DNA of 64,000 nucleotides from positions 124,001 through 188,000 of the forward strand of contig NZ_ATKM01000019.1 in NCBI RefSeq assembly GCF_000418555.1, read 5' to 3'. Of this stretch, positions 53,264-61,986 are shown piece by piece. Every line of letters starts with the position of its first letter. The stretch's first letter is position 1. The stretch is from Pseudomonas sp. P818. GTDB taxonomy: Bacteria; Pseudomonadota; Gammaproteobacteria; Pseudomonadales; Pseudomonadaceae. The notes beneath the pieces were generated by a model, which was not told the origin of the DNA, searched no databases, and was given only the letters and a program-made list of their open reading frames with translations. Position numbers and translations under genes: made by a program.

Positions 53264-54079
53264 ATGCAGCCCATGCTGAATATCGCCCTGCGCGCCGCTC
53301 GCAGCGCCGGTGAAATGATCTTTCGCTCCATCGAGCGCCTGGATGTCATCTCGGTCGACGAGAAGGATGCCAAGGATTACGTCACCGAGGTCGACAAGGC
53401 CGCCGAACTGATGATCGTCCAGGCCATCCGCAAGGCCTACCCGACCCACAGTTTCCTGGGTGAAGAAGGCGGCGTGCTGGAAGGCAGCGGCGAAGGCGCC
53501 GACTACCAGTGGATCATCGACCCGCTGGACGGCACCACCAACTTCGTTCGCGGCGTACCGCACTTCGCCATCAGCATCGCCTGCAAATACCGCGGCCGCC
53601 TTGAGCACGCCATCGTCCTCGACCCGGTTCGACAGGAAGAATTCACCGCCAGCCGCGGCCGTGGCGCCGCCCTCAACGGCCGCCGTCTGCGCGTGAGCAA
53701 TCGCAAGAGCCTCGAAGGCGCGCTGCTCGGCACCGGCTTCCCGTTCCGCGACGGCCAGCTCGATCACCTGGACAATTACCTGAACATGTTCCGCAGTCTG
53801 ACTGGCCAGACCGCTGGTATCCGCCGCGCAGGCGCTGCAAGCCTGGACCTGGCTTACGTTGCGGCCGGCCGCTTCGACGCATTCTGGGAGTTCGGCCTGT
53901 CCGAGTGGGACATGGCGGCAGGCGCACTGCTGATTCAGGAAGCAGGCGGCCTGGTCAGCGATTTCAGCGGCGGCCACGAATTCCTCGAGAAGGGCCAGAT
54001 CGTCGCCGGCAACACCAAGTGCTTCAAAGCCGTCTTGACCGCGATCCAGCCACACCTGGCACCCTCGATGAAGCGCTGA
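53264..54079 (+). CDS. suhB: Inositol monophosphatase family protein SuhB
   Basis: Mg2+-dependent inositol phosphatase; in E. coli also a part of the rRNA antitermination complex. 271 residues. Metal ligands in GEEGG (about 66-70) and IDPLDGTTNFV (about 85-95), and the C-terminal WDMAAGALL motif. Divergent from trmJ, as in P. aeruginosa. Confidence 0.96.
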   Translation: MQPMLNIALRAARSAGEMIFRSIERLDVISVDEKDAKDYVTEVDKAAELMIVQAIRKAYPTHSFLGEEGGVLEGSGEGADYQWIIDPLDGTTNFVRGVPHFAISIACKYRGRLEHAIVLDPVRQEEFTASRGRGAALNGRRLRVSNRKSLEGALLGTGFPFRDGQLDHLDNYLNMFRSLTGQTAGIRRAGAASLDLAYVAAGRFDAFWEFGLSEWDMAAGALLIQEAGGLVSDFSGGHEFLEKGQIVAGNTKCFKAVLTAIQPHLAPSMKR

Positions 54080-54103
54080 GCTTTCATCGAGCAAAAATAA
54101 AAA

Positions 54104-54126
54104 ACGCCCCGAGGGGCGTTTTTTTA
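54104..54126. terminator. suhB terminator, bidirectional
   Basis: ACGCCCC-GA-GGGGCGT followed by TTTTTTT on the plus strand and AAAA on the left. Lies between convergent suhB and the glycine-zipper gene. Confidence 0.9.
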
Positions 54127-54139
54127 TTACTCGAATTTA

Positions 54140-54682
54140 TCACTGAGTCTGCTGCACCAGCACCAGCTCGCCCTGCTTGTTGACCGGAATACGGTTACCC
54201 GGATCACGGTCCATGCGAACGGTACCGACCTTCTCGCCCAGCTGATACTTCACGTCGTACCCCACCAGCTTCTCGCTGGTATCGGTCACGGTGTTGCAGC
54301 GGGTTTCAGTGGTGGTGTAGGTGTCACGCTGCTGCATGCCTTCCTGAATCTTGTTGCCGGCATAACCGCCGCCGACCGCACCGGCCACAGTTGCGATCTT
54401 CTTGCCGGTGCCGCCACCAACCTGATTACCCAACAGACCACCGGCGATGGCGCCGATAGCAGTACCGGCGATCTGGTGCTGATCCTGCACCGGACGCTGA
54501 CGCGTAACGGTCACGTCCTTGCACACCTCGCGCGGCGTTTTAACGGTTTCGTTGATCGGCGTTACCGCCAGCACTTCGGCATAGTCCGGACCGCGATCAA
54601 CCAGACTGTAAGTGGCCACGGCACCACCAGCGGTCACACCCACAGCACCCAGCACGGCACCTACCAACATTGACTTGTTCAT
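54140..54682 (-). CDS. Glycine-zipper outer-membrane-associated protein (SlyB-like)
   Basis: 180 residues. A signal-anchor-like N-terminus (MNKSMLVGAVLGAVGVTAG) is followed by a glycine zipper (about 73-110, GTAIGAIAGGLLGNQVGGG and GAVGGGYAGNKIQ). The Cys-containing ends (EVCKDVTV, TRCNTV) and a C-terminal beta domain (YDVKYQLGEKVGTVRMDRDPG) are as in 17-kDa surface antigen/YcfJ/SlyB-type proteins. It lacks an obvious lipobox. Envelope-stability role is inferred from the family. Confidence 0.85.
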   Translation of the reverse strand: MNKSMLVGAVLGAVGVTAGGAVATYSLVDRGPDYAEVLAVTPINETVKTPREVCKDVTVTRQRPVQDQHQIAGTAIGAIAGGLLGNQVGGGTGKKIATVAGAVGGGYAGNKIQEGMQQRDTYTTTETRCNTVTDTSEKLVGYDVKYQLGEKVGTVRMDRDPGNRIPVNKQGELVLVQQTQ

Positions 54683-54736
54683 TTTATGTGTCTCCTAGGC
54701 TCGGCGACTCGCGCCCTTCTCCTTGCCTAGGACAGC

Positions 54737-54769
54737 AAAAAGCCGCGACAAGTTCGACTTGCCGCGGCT
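54737..54769 (-). terminator. secDF operon terminator
   Basis: AGCCGCGACAAGT (54741-54753) pairs with ACTTGCCGCGGCT (54757-54769) with one mismatch and loop TCG. Minus strand continues TTTTTGC. It lies 31 bases past the secF stop. Confidence 0.85.
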
Positions 54770-54800
54770 TTCGCTGACTTTCTTGAAGTCGGTCACAGCA

Positions 54801-55718
54801 TCAGGGGCGACCGTCGTCCGCCTCGGCTTCAGCCACTGGTGGGATCAGATCCTCCACGCTGAGCTTCAGCCATACCAGTACCGTGGCGCCGATATAGACC
54901 GACGAGTAGGTGCCTACAACGACACCGACCAACAGGGTCAGCGCGAAAGCTGCCAATACCTCACCACCGAAGAACAGCAGCGCCAGCAGCGCCAGCGCAG
55001 TGGACAACGAGGTCGCAATGGTTCGCAGCAAAGTCTGAGTGACCGATACGTCGATGTTCTCGATCAACGAGGTCTTGCGCAGCACACGGAAGTTCTCGCG
55101 GATACGGTCGTAGATGATGATGGTGTCGTTGAGCGAGTAACCGATCATCGCCAGCACCGCTGCCAGCACCGTCAGGTCGAACGGAATCCGGAAGAACGCC
55201 AGCACACCCAGGGTGATCACCACGTCGTGGATCAAGGATGCGATGGCGCCGACACCGAACTTCCACTGAAAGCGAAACGCCAGGTACAGCAGGATACCGC
55301 CGAGCGCCAGAAGCATGGCGATACCACCCTGGTCACGCAGCTCCTCACCCACCTGCGGGCCGACGAACTCCACGCGCTTGACCTCGAAGCGCGTCGCCTC
55401 GTCGATCTTGCGCAGCGCCGCCGCGACCTCATTGCCCAGGTCGGGGGAATCGCCCGCCAGGCGCACCAGCACATCGGTGCTGGCGCCAAAGCTTTGCACC
55501 ACGGCATCGGTATAACCGGCCTGCCCCAGCTCACGCTTGATCTGATCGAGGTTGGCCGGCTGCTCGTATTGCAGCTCGATCAGGGTGCCACCCGTGAAAT
55601 CCAGGCCGAAATTAAGCCCCTTGGTGAACAGCGCCCCGAGACCGATCAGCGTCAGCACGACCGTAATGGAGAAGGCGATATTGCGAATCGCCATGAAACG
55701 AATGGTTGACTTGATCAT
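54801..55718 (-). CDS. secF: Protein translocase subunit SecF
   Basis: Proton-motive-force-driven partner of SecYEG. 305 residues. Six transmembrane helices; the first periplasmic domain follows helix 1 with DFTGGTLIELQYEQPA. Conserved late motifs GYSLNDTIIIYDRIREN. It follows secD by nine bases. Confidence 0.97.
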   Translation of the reverse strand: MIKSTIRFMAIRNIAFSITVVLTLIGLGALFTKGLNFGLDFTGGTLIELQYEQPANLDQIKRELGQAGYTDAVVQSFGASTDVLVRLAGDSPDLGNEVAAALRKIDEATRFEVKRVEFVGPQVGEELRDQGGIAMLLALGGILLYLAFRFQWKFGVGAIASLIHDVVITLGVLAFFRIPFDLTVLAAVLAMIGYSLNDTIIIYDRIRENFRVLRKTSLIENIDVSVTQTLLRTIATSLSTALALLALLFFGGEVLAAFALTLLVGVVVGTYSSVYIGATVLVWLKLSVEDLIPPVAEAEADDGRP

Positions 55719-55727
55719 GGCTGCACC

Positions 55728-57596
55728 TCAGATCCACAGCTTCTTGACGTTGCGGCCACCGAAGATCAGGTTGACCAGACCACGGGTGAACATGATGGCG
55801 GTGAACATCGACGTGATGATGCCCAGCGACATGGTCACCGCGAAGCCCTTGACCGGACCGGTACCCATGGCGAACAGGATGCCGCCGACCAGCAGGGTGG
55901 TCAGGTTACTGTCGAGAATCGCCGAGAATGCACGGTCGAAGCCTTCGTGCAGGGCGCGCTGCACCGGCAGCCCGTTGGCCAGTTCCTCACGTATCCGCGA
56001 GAAGATCAGCACGTTGGCGTCCACTGCCATACCCAGCGTCAGCACGATACCGGCGATACCCGGCAAGGTCAGGGTTGCGCCGATGGCCGACATCAGGCCC
56101 ACCAGCAACACCAGGTTGAACGCCAGAGCGACGGTCGCCAGCACCCCGAAGAAGCGATAGATAGCGATGATGAAGATGGCCACGAAGAGCATCGCCCACT
56201 CGGTGGAAGCGATACCCTTGGCGATGTTCTCGGCCCCCAGGCTCGGGCCGATGGTACGCTCTTCGGCGAAGTACATCGGCGCCGCCAGGCCGCCGGCACG
56301 CAGCAGCAGCGCGAGCTCGGAAGACTCACCCTGACCGTTCAGGCCAGTGATGCGGAACTGGCTGCCCAGTGCCGACTGAATGGTGGCCAGGCTGATGATT
56401 TTCTTCTCTTCGACGAACGAGGAAACAGCGACTTCCTGCTCGACACCGTCGACGGTCTGCCGCACGTAGCGGGTGACCGGCTTCTGTTCGATGAAGATCA
56501 CCGCCATGCTGCGTCCGACGTTGTTACGCGTGGCGCGGTTCATCAGATCGCCACCGTGACCGTCGAGGCGGATATTCACCTGCGGACGGCCATTCTCGTC
56601 GAAGCTGGCCTGAGCGTCGGTAACCTGGTCACCGGTGATGATCAGCTCACGCTCGAGCTGCACCGGCGGACGGCCCTCCTCGCGGAAACCGAAGGCCTCG
56701 GTCGCACCGCGCGGCGCATCGAGATCGGCCTGCAGACGGAACTCCAGGTTGGCGGTCTTGCCGAGGATTCGCTTGGCTTCGGCGGTGTCCTGCACCCCCG
56801 GCAGCTCGACCACGATGCGGTTGGCACCCTGGCGCTGCACCAGCGGCTCGGCCACGCCAAGCTCGTTGACGCGGTTACGTACGGTGGTGAGGTTCTGGCG
56901 AATGGAGTATTCGCGAATCTCGGCAATCTTCGCCTGGGTCAGGCCCAGCTGCAGAATCTGCTGACCATTACGCTCGACGGTGGTCAGCTCGAAATCGCTG
57001 TAATCCTTGCGGATCAGACGCTGGGCTTTTTCCAGCGTGTCGCTGTCGGCAAAGCCGAGCTGAATGCGACCGTTGCTTTCCGGCATGCTGCGGTAGCGCA
57101 CGCGCTCCTTGCGCAGCAGGCTCTTGATCTCGCCTTCGTAGACCTTGCGGCGCACGTCCAGCGCCTTGTCCATGTCGACTTCCAGCAGGAAGTGCACACC
57201 GCCGGACAGGTCCAGGCCGAGCTTCATCGGGCTCGCACCCAGGCTGCGCAGCCAGTCGGGGGTGGTTTGCGCCAGGTTCAGCGCCACTACATAGTCATCG
57301 CCCAGAGCGCGGCGGACGATGTCCTTGGCCGGCAACTGGTCATCCTGCTTGGTCAGGCGGATCAGACCGCCACGGCCACGCTCGTCGATGCTGGCAGCCT
57401 TGACGGCAATGCCGGCATCGGTCAGCGCCTTGCTGGCACGATCGACGTCCGCCTGCTCGATGCTCAGCGCCGAACTGGCGCCACTGATCTGTACGGCAGG
57501 ATCATCTGGATAGAGATTGGGAATGGAGTAGACCAGGCCGATCGCCAGTACGGACAAAATCAGCAGGTACTTCCACAGAGGATATTTATTGAGCAT
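55728..57596 (-). CDS. secD: Protein translocase subunit SecD
   Basis: Large subunit of SecDF, 622 residues. N-terminal helix (LILSVLAIGLVYSIP), a long periplasmic P1 domain (about 45-440), then five helices with the conserved GMAVDANVLIFSRIREE in TM4. LGLDLSGGVHFLLEVD lies in the head. It is downstream of yajC with a GC hairpin in the gap. Confidence 0.97.
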   Translation of the reverse strand: MLNKYPLWKYLLILSVLAIGLVYSIPNLYPDDPAVQISGASSALSIEQADVDRASKALTDAGIAVKAASIDERGRGGLIRLTKQDDQLPAKDIVRRALGDDYVVALNLAQTTPDWLRSLGASPMKLGLDLSGGVHFLLEVDMDKALDVRRKVYEGEIKSLLRKERVRYRSMPESNGRIQLGFADSDTLEKAQRLIRKDYSDFELTTVERNGQQILQLGLTQAKIAEIREYSIRQNLTTVRNRVNELGVAEPLVQRQGANRIVVELPGVQDTAEAKRILGKTANLEFRLQADLDAPRGATEAFGFREEGRPPVQLERELIITGDQVTDAQASFDENGRPQVNIRLDGHGGDLMNRATRNNVGRSMAVIFIEQKPVTRYVRQTVDGVEQEVAVSSFVEEKKIISLATIQSALGSQFRITGLNGQGESSELALLLRAGGLAAPMYFAEERTIGPSLGAENIAKGIASTEWAMLFVAIFIIAIYRFFGVLATVALAFNLVLLVGLMSAIGATLTLPGIAGIVLTLGMAVDANVLIFSRIREELANGLPVQRALHEGFDRAFSAILDSNLTTLLVGGILFAMGTGPVKGFAVTMSLGIITSMFTAIMFTRGLVNLIFGGRNVKKLWI

Positions 57597-57618
57597 GAAC
57601 GGGCCGCCCGCTATGACG

Positions 57619-57639
57619 CGGGGCGCTAAAAGCGCCCCG
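57619..57639 (-). other. Stem-loop between yajC and secD
   Basis: CGGGGCGCT, loop AAA, AGCGCCCCG, a 9-bp stem with no U-run on the minus strand. Probably a processing or stability element in the queA-tgt-yajC-secDF transcript. Confidence 0.5.
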
Positions 57640-57664
57640 TGGAATGGAAAAACCGAGAACCGAA

Positions 57665-57994
57665 TCAGATGGCTTTCAGCGTGCCCTTGGGCAGGGTGGC
57701 GGCGATGGCCTGTTTCTGGAACTTCAGCTCGACAGTGTCAGACACCTCGATCACCACGAAATCGTCGGTAACCTTGGACACCTTGCCAGCGATGCCACCG
57801 CTGGTGACCACTTCGTCGCCCTTCTGCAGGCTGCCGAGCAGGTTCTTGTGCTCCTTGGCACGCTTGGCCTGCGGACGCCAGATCATCAGATAGAAGATGA
57901 CCAGGAAGCCGATCAGGAAAACCCACTCGAAACCGCTGCCGGCAGGGCCAGCAGCCGCGGTGTCAGCGTAGGCGGCGGGAATGAAAAAGCTCAT
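57665..57994 (-). CDS. yajC: Preprotein translocase subunit YajC
   Basis: 109-residue single-pass protein associated with SecDF. The anchor is at about 22-42 (FEWVFLIGFLVIFYLMIWRP) and the cytosolic domain has GDEVVTSGGIAGKVSKV. Follows tgt by 41 bases. Confidence 0.97.
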   Translation of the reverse strand: MSFFIPAAYADTAAAGPAGSGFEWVFLIGFLVIFYLMIWRPQAKRAKEHKNLLGSLQKGDEVVTSGGIAGKVSKVTDDFVVIEVSDTVELKFQKQAIAATLPKGTLKAI

Positions 57995-58035
57995 GTAACA
58001 CTCCTAATGGAAAGGATCTTCAAACGTACGGGAAA

Positions 58036-59169
58036 TCAGTCCAGAGGCGGCACAGGAAGGCCGCGCTTGGCATAGAAGGCTTCGACAAAGGCGGCCAATG
58101 TACCCTGTCCGATAGCCTCGCGCAAACCAGCCATAACCCGCTGATAATGCCGCAAGTTATGGATGGTATTGAGCATGCTACCGAGCATTTCGCCGCACTT
58201 GTCCAGATGATGCAGATAAGCGCGCGAGAAGTGTTTGCAGGTGTAACAGTCGCAGGTTGGGTCCAGCGGCGAATCATCGAGCTTGTGCACCGCGTTGCGG
58301 ATCTTCACCACGCCGGTATCGACGAACAGGTGACCGTTGCGCGCGTTACGCGTGGGCATCACGCAGTCGAACATGTCCACGCCACGGCGCACGCCCTCGA
58401 CCAGGTCTTCCGGCTTGCCCACGCCCATCAGATAGCGCGGTTTGTCGGCCGGCATCTGCGGCGGCAGGAAGTCGAGCACGCGGATCATCTCCTCCTTCGG
58501 CTCACCGACCGACAGCCCACCGATGGCCAGGCCGTCGAAGCCAATTTCGTACAAGCCCTCCAGCGAGCGCATGCGCAGCTCTTCGTGCATGCCACCCTGG
58601 ACGATGCCGAACAACGCCGCCGTGCTCTCGCCATGGGCGGTCTTGGAGCGCTTGGCCCAGCGCAGCGACAGTTCCATGGAGCGCTTGGCCACATCGAACT
58701 CGGCCGGGTAAGGCGTGCATTCGTCGAAGATCATCACGATGTCCGAGCCCAGGTCGCGCTGCACCTGCATCGACTCTTCCGGGCCCATGAACACCTTGGC
58801 GCCATCGACCGGCGAGGCGAAGTACACACCCTCTTCCTTGATCTTGCGCATCGCACCCAGACTGAACACCTGGAAGCCGCCGGAGTCGGTGAGGATCGGC
58901 CCCTGCCACTGCATGAAGTCATGCAGGTCGCCGTGTTTCCTGATCACCTCCATGCCCGGGCGCAGCCACAGGTGGAAGGTGTTGCCGAGGATGATCTGCG
59001 CGCCGATGTCTTCGACGTCACGCGGCAGCATGCCCTTGACCGTGCCGTAGGTGCCCACCGGCATGAAAGCGGGCGTTTCCACCACACCACGCGGGAAGGT
59101 CAGGCGGCCGCGACGGGCCTTGCCGTCGGTAGCCAGCAACTCGAAGGACATGCGACAGGTGCGCGACAT
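58036..59169 (-). CDS. tgt: Queuine tRNA-ribosyltransferase
   Basis: Exchanges G34 for preQ1 in GUN-anticodon tRNAs. 377 residues from ATG 59169 (MSRTCRMSFELLATDG), with GAGG seven bases upstream; ATG 59151 is an alternative. Active-site motifs include LTDSGGFQVFSLG, FDECTPYP, and the late nucleophile region VDMFDCVMPTRNARNG. Zinc site CDCYTCKHFSRAYLHHL. Starts two bases after queA. Confidence 0.97.
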   Translation of the reverse strand: MSRTCRMSFELLATDGKARRGRLTFPRGVVETPAFMPVGTYGTVKGMLPRDVEDIGAQIILGNTFHLWLRPGMEVIRKHGDLHDFMQWQGPILTDSGGFQVFSLGAMRKIKEEGVYFASPVDGAKVFMGPEESMQVQRDLGSDIVMIFDECTPYPAEFDVAKRSMELSLRWAKRSKTAHGESTAALFGIVQGGMHEELRMRSLEGLYEIGFDGLAIGGLSVGEPKEEMIRVLDFLPPQMPADKPRYLMGVGKPEDLVEGVRRGVDMFDCVMPTRNARNGHLFVDTGVVKIRNAVHKLDDSPLDPTCDCYTCKHFSRAYLHHLDKCGEMLGSMLNTIHNLRHYQRVMAGLREAIGQGTLAAFVEAFYAKRGLPVPPLD

Positions 59170-59171
59170 AC

Positions 59172-60215
59172 TCAAACCTCGGGCCCGCGCGCGGCGGGGT
59201 TGCGGGTGATGAACATGGCATCACCGTAACTGAAGAAGCGATAGCCCTGCTCCACCGCCGCGCGGTAGGCGGCCATGGTCTCGGCGTAGCCGGCGAAGGC
59301 CGACACCAGCATCAGCAGGGTCGACTCGGGCAGGTGGAAGTTGGTGACCAGGGCGTCGACCACATGGAAGGGCCGGCCCGGGTAGATGAAGATGTCGGTA
59401 TCGCCGCTGAACGGCTTCAACTCGCCGCTCTGCGCCGCGGTTTCCAGGGAGCGCACGCTGGTGGTGCCGACGGCCACCACACGACCGCCACGGGCGCGGC
59501 AGGCCGCCACGGCATCGACGACCTCCTGGCTGACCTCCAGCCACTCGCTGTGCATGTGGTGATCCTCGATGCGCTCGACCCGTACCGGCTGGAAGGTACC
59601 GGCACCGACATGCAGCGTCACGAACGCTGTTTCCACACCCTTGGCGCGGATCGCCGCCAGCAGCTCGTCATCGAAATGCAGACCGGCAGTGGGGGCCGCC
59701 ACCGCACCCGCCTTCTCGGCGTAGACGGTCTGATAACGCTCGCGGTCGGCCTCATCATCCGGCCTGTCTATATAAGGCGGCAGCGGCATATGCCCAACCC
59801 GCTCCAGCAACGGCAGCACCGGTTCGGCGAAACGCAGCTCGAACAGAGCATCATGACGGGCGACCATTTCGGCTTCGCCGCCACCGTCGATGAGGATCTG
59901 CGAACCGGGCTTGGGCGACTTGCTGGAGCGCACGTGCGCCAGCACCCGATACTGATCGAGCACGCGCTCCACCAGCACTTCCAGCTTGCCGCCGGACGCC
60001 TTCTGGCCGAACAGCCGCGCCGGAATCACCCGGGTGTTGTTGAACACCATCAGGTCACCGGGGCGCAGTTGCTCCAGCAGATCGGTGAACTGGCCATGAC
60101 GCAGCGCCCCGCTCGGCCCATCCAGCTGCAACAGGCGACTGGCGCGGCGCTCGGCCAGGGGATGACGGGCAATCAGCGACTCGGGAAGATCGAAGTGGAA
60201 ATCGGCAACACGCAT
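59172..60215 (-). CDS. queA: S-adenosylmethionine:tRNA ribosyltransferase-isomerase
   Basis: Adds the ribosyl part of SAM to preQ1-tRNA to form epoxyqueuosine, the step after Tgt. 347 residues from ATG 60215 (MRVADFHFDLPESLIA). Conserved VFNNTRVIPARL, AAPTAGLHF and NFHLPESTLLMLVSAFAG. The frame is open upstream but outside family sequence. First gene of the queA-tgt-yajC-secDF run. Confidence 0.97.
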   Translation of the reverse strand: MRVADFHFDLPESLIARHPLAERRASRLLQLDGPSGALRHGQFTDLLEQLRPGDLMVFNNTRVIPARLFGQKASGGKLEVLVERVLDQYRVLAHVRSSKSPKPGSQILIDGGGEAEMVARHDALFELRFAEPVLPLLERVGHMPLPPYIDRPDDEADRERYQTVYAEKAGAVAAPTAGLHFDDELLAAIRAKGVETAFVTLHVGAGTFQPVRVERIEDHHMHSEWLEVSQEVVDAVAACRARGGRVVAVGTTSVRSLETAAQSGELKPFSGDTDIFIYPGRPFHVVDALVTNFHLPESTLLMLVSAFAGYAETMAAYRAAVEQGYRFFSYGDAMFITRNPAARGPEV

Positions 60216-60255
60216 GATTCGATTCGGAGGGGGTATTTCTGCAGGGTGGCAAAGC

Positions 60256-61041
60256 TTACCGGATTTCCCCCTTTCCGACCACGTGAGCCTGCGGCGCATA
60301 CTTGGCGACGATCTGCGCCAAGGTGCCATCTTTCTGCAGCGACCGAATGGCGGCATCGAACACCTCGAGCCGGCCCTGCAGTTTTCGATGCAGCCGCAAG
60401 CGCAGTTGAGAGCGATGGATGGTCGGCCCCTCCTCCACCTGCCAGCGAGGCGCCTGCAGCTGTTCGTCCACATGCTGCAGATAGCGCCACTCGAGGCGGT
60501 CGAGGATGCCTGCCTCACTGCGTCCCTGAGCGACGCGGTAGATCAGCGCCCGAACATCGGCGCCATCGTTACGCTGAAAGTGCTCGCTACCGACATAGCC
60601 ATAGCCACGCACCGTGGCGATGGACCGACCGCGCAGATCCTCGAGACGGCTGTATGGAAATGCCCGACCGGGCGGGAAAATCAGCATCTCCTCGGTTTCC
60701 AGCACCGGCACCGTCCACAACGAGACCTCGGCTTGCTCCGCGTCACTGCGCCAGCTCCTGCTGACGCAACACTCGATCTGCAGTTGCCCCTCGCGGAAGA
60801 GCTTCTGCGTCCGTAGCGGCGGCAATGGGTGGCTGGCTAGCAACGACTCTGGCAAGCGCTTATCCAGCGCGAGCATGAACTCGTGGAGGATGCCGCTGAC
60901 TCGCTGCTCCTCGACTATCCAGTACGGGGCCCAGCTTTCATCGGTAACGGCATAAGTCAGGGTGTCGGCCCGGACGACAGGCACGAGCAGCAGGCCGGCA
61001 ATTAACGCCCGGCACAATCCTTTGATCACACCTCTGCCCAA
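60256..61041 (-). CDS. Periplasmic solute-binding protein-like (family 3)
   Basis: 261 residues with a signal peptide (about 8-25, IKGLCRALIAGLLLVPVVRA). The mature chain resembles polar amino-acid-binding type proteins (DTLTYAVTDESWAPYW, then RLEDLRGRSIATVRGYGY, AGILDRLEW and TLAQIVAKYAP), but lacks the neighbouring ABC genes. No ATG fits: a TTG at 61041 has GGGGTG-type spacing, and a GTG at 61029 is an alternative. An orphan sensor-like or scavenging role is possible. Its position in PAO1 order is taken by different genes. Confidence 0.75.
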   Translation of the reverse strand: MGRGVIKGLCRALIAGLLLVPVVRADTLTYAVTDESWAPYWIVEEQRVSGILHEFMLALDKRLPESLLASHPLPPLRTQKLFREGQLQIECCVSRSWRSDAEQAEVSLWTVPVLETEEMLIFPPGRAFPYSRLEDLRGRSIATVRGYGYVGSEHFQRNDGADVRALIYRVAQGRSEAGILDRLEWRYLQHVDEQLQAPRWQVEEGPTIHRSQLRLRLHRKLQGRLEVFDAAIRSLQKDGTLAQIVAKYAPQAHVVGKGEIR

Positions 61042-61205
61042 GACCGCATCACCCCGAGGTCATTTATATAAGCGCCATACTCGGCAATCCTCATGACAGC
61101 CGCGATTCTAGCCGCAACCGCCATATAAAAGCCGGATGCCATCAACACAGCCATTGGCTGTTAGTACACAAACGCGACGAAAGCCCATCACAGCCTTGCC
61201 GCCGA

Positions 61206-61234
61206 TTGACCGACGCAAGGCGCATCCCTATACT
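61206..61234 (+). promoter_or_regulatory. tRNA-Leu promoter
   Basis: TTGACC (-35) and TATACT (-10, 61229-61234) with a 17-base spacer. The GC-rich discriminator GCGCCG after the -10 is typical of stringently controlled stable-RNA promoters. Predicted start near 61241. Confidence 0.85.
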
Positions 61235-61247
61235 GCGCCGCCATCGT

Positions 61248-61332
61248 GCCCCGGTGGCGGAATCGGTAGACGCGGCGGATTCAAAATCCGTTTTCGAAAG
61301 GAGTGGGAGTTCGAGTCTCCCCCGGGGCACCA
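61248..61332 (+). tRNA. tRNA-Leu(CAA)
   Basis: 85-nt gene with acceptor GCCCCGG/CCGGGGC, encoded CCA (61330-61332), D-arm, anticodon loop TTCAAAA giving anticodon CAA (reads UUG), a class II variable arm, and T-arm GGAGTTCGAGTCTCC. Own promoter upstream and own terminator downstream. Confidence 0.95.
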
Positions 61333-61340
61333 CGATTTGA

Positions 61341-61372
61341 AGCCCGCAAGACATTGGTCTTGCGGGCTTTTT
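61341..61372 (+). terminator. tRNA-Leu terminator
   Basis: AGCCCGCAAGAC, loop ATTG, GTCTTGCGGGCT, then TTTTTC. Nine bases after the tRNA. Confidence 0.92.
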
Positions 61373-61669
61373 CGTATTTGCGTGAACAGCTGGAGAATTG
61401 TTGCAAGCAGGTTGCCGGGAAACTTTCTCCGGCACCTCGGCAAGCCCCGTAAAACCTGGCTGGCGACCTTGCTGGTGGGGGGTTGGCAATTGCGCAAAAG
61501 TTAGCGTAGAGTGATCGAACTGTTTGCATGGGTCGCTGTGAATCGTGACTCTGGTGCAGCAGATCATCTAGATCCGCTACATCCCGCTCGACTTCTATTA
61601 CTCCTTGCAACCAGTCTCAGCCCTCTATATTTGGAGGCTGTCATCAACTCTAGTTTCAAGGAAAAAGAC
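61373..61669 (+). promoter_or_regulatory. Promoter and long 5' leader of the cold-shock gene
   Basis: No supported gene. TTGGCA (61483-61488) and TAGAGT (61507-61512) form a candidate promoter with an 18-base spacer. The predicted transcript has a leader of about 150 nt before the ATG, as in thermosensing cspA-type mRNAs. AAGGAAA precedes the ATG. Confidence 0.55.
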
Positions 61670-61882
61670 ATGTCGAATCGTCAGAACGGTACCGTCAAGT
61701 GGTTTAACGACGAGAAAGGTTTTGGTTTTATCACTCCCGAAAGCGGTCCGGATCTGTTCGTGCACTTCCGCGCGATCGAAGGTAACGGCTTCAAGAGCCT
61801 GAAAGAAGGCCAGAAAGTCAGCTTCATCGCTGTGCAAGGTCAAAAAGGCATGCAGGCCGACCAGGTTCAGATCCTGGGCTGA
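61670..61882 (+). CDS. CspA-family cold-shock protein
   Basis: 70-residue nucleic-acid chaperone. RNP1 KGFGFI and RNP2 LFVHF lie in the usual positions (about 16-21 and 29-33) of the five-strand OB fold. The name (capB/cspD/cspA) cannot be fixed from sequence. Long leader upstream and own terminator downstream. Confidence 0.93.
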   Translation: MSNRQNGTVKWFNDEKGFGFITPESGPDLFVHFRAIEGNGFKSLKEGQKVSFIAVQGQKGMQADQVQILG

Positions 61883-61899
61883 TTGCCGCTGCTTTGAAG

Positions 61900-61929
61900 A
61901 ACCCCTGATCTCGATCAGGGGTTTTTTTA
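61900..61929 (+). terminator. Cold-shock gene terminator
   Basis: ACCCCTGATC, loop TC, GATCAGGGGT followed by TTTTTTT. Eighteen bases after the stop. Confidence 0.92.
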
Positions 61930-61986
61930 TGCCTGGGGAAAAGTCGCGGTTAGAATGGCGCGCACCTTCGTCATAGCGAGCCCATC

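Noticed and set aside
61248..61669. tRNA-Leu as an integration (att) site of an island
   Set aside because: No second copy of the tRNA 3' end, no integrase, and the following cold-shock and lpt genes are core.
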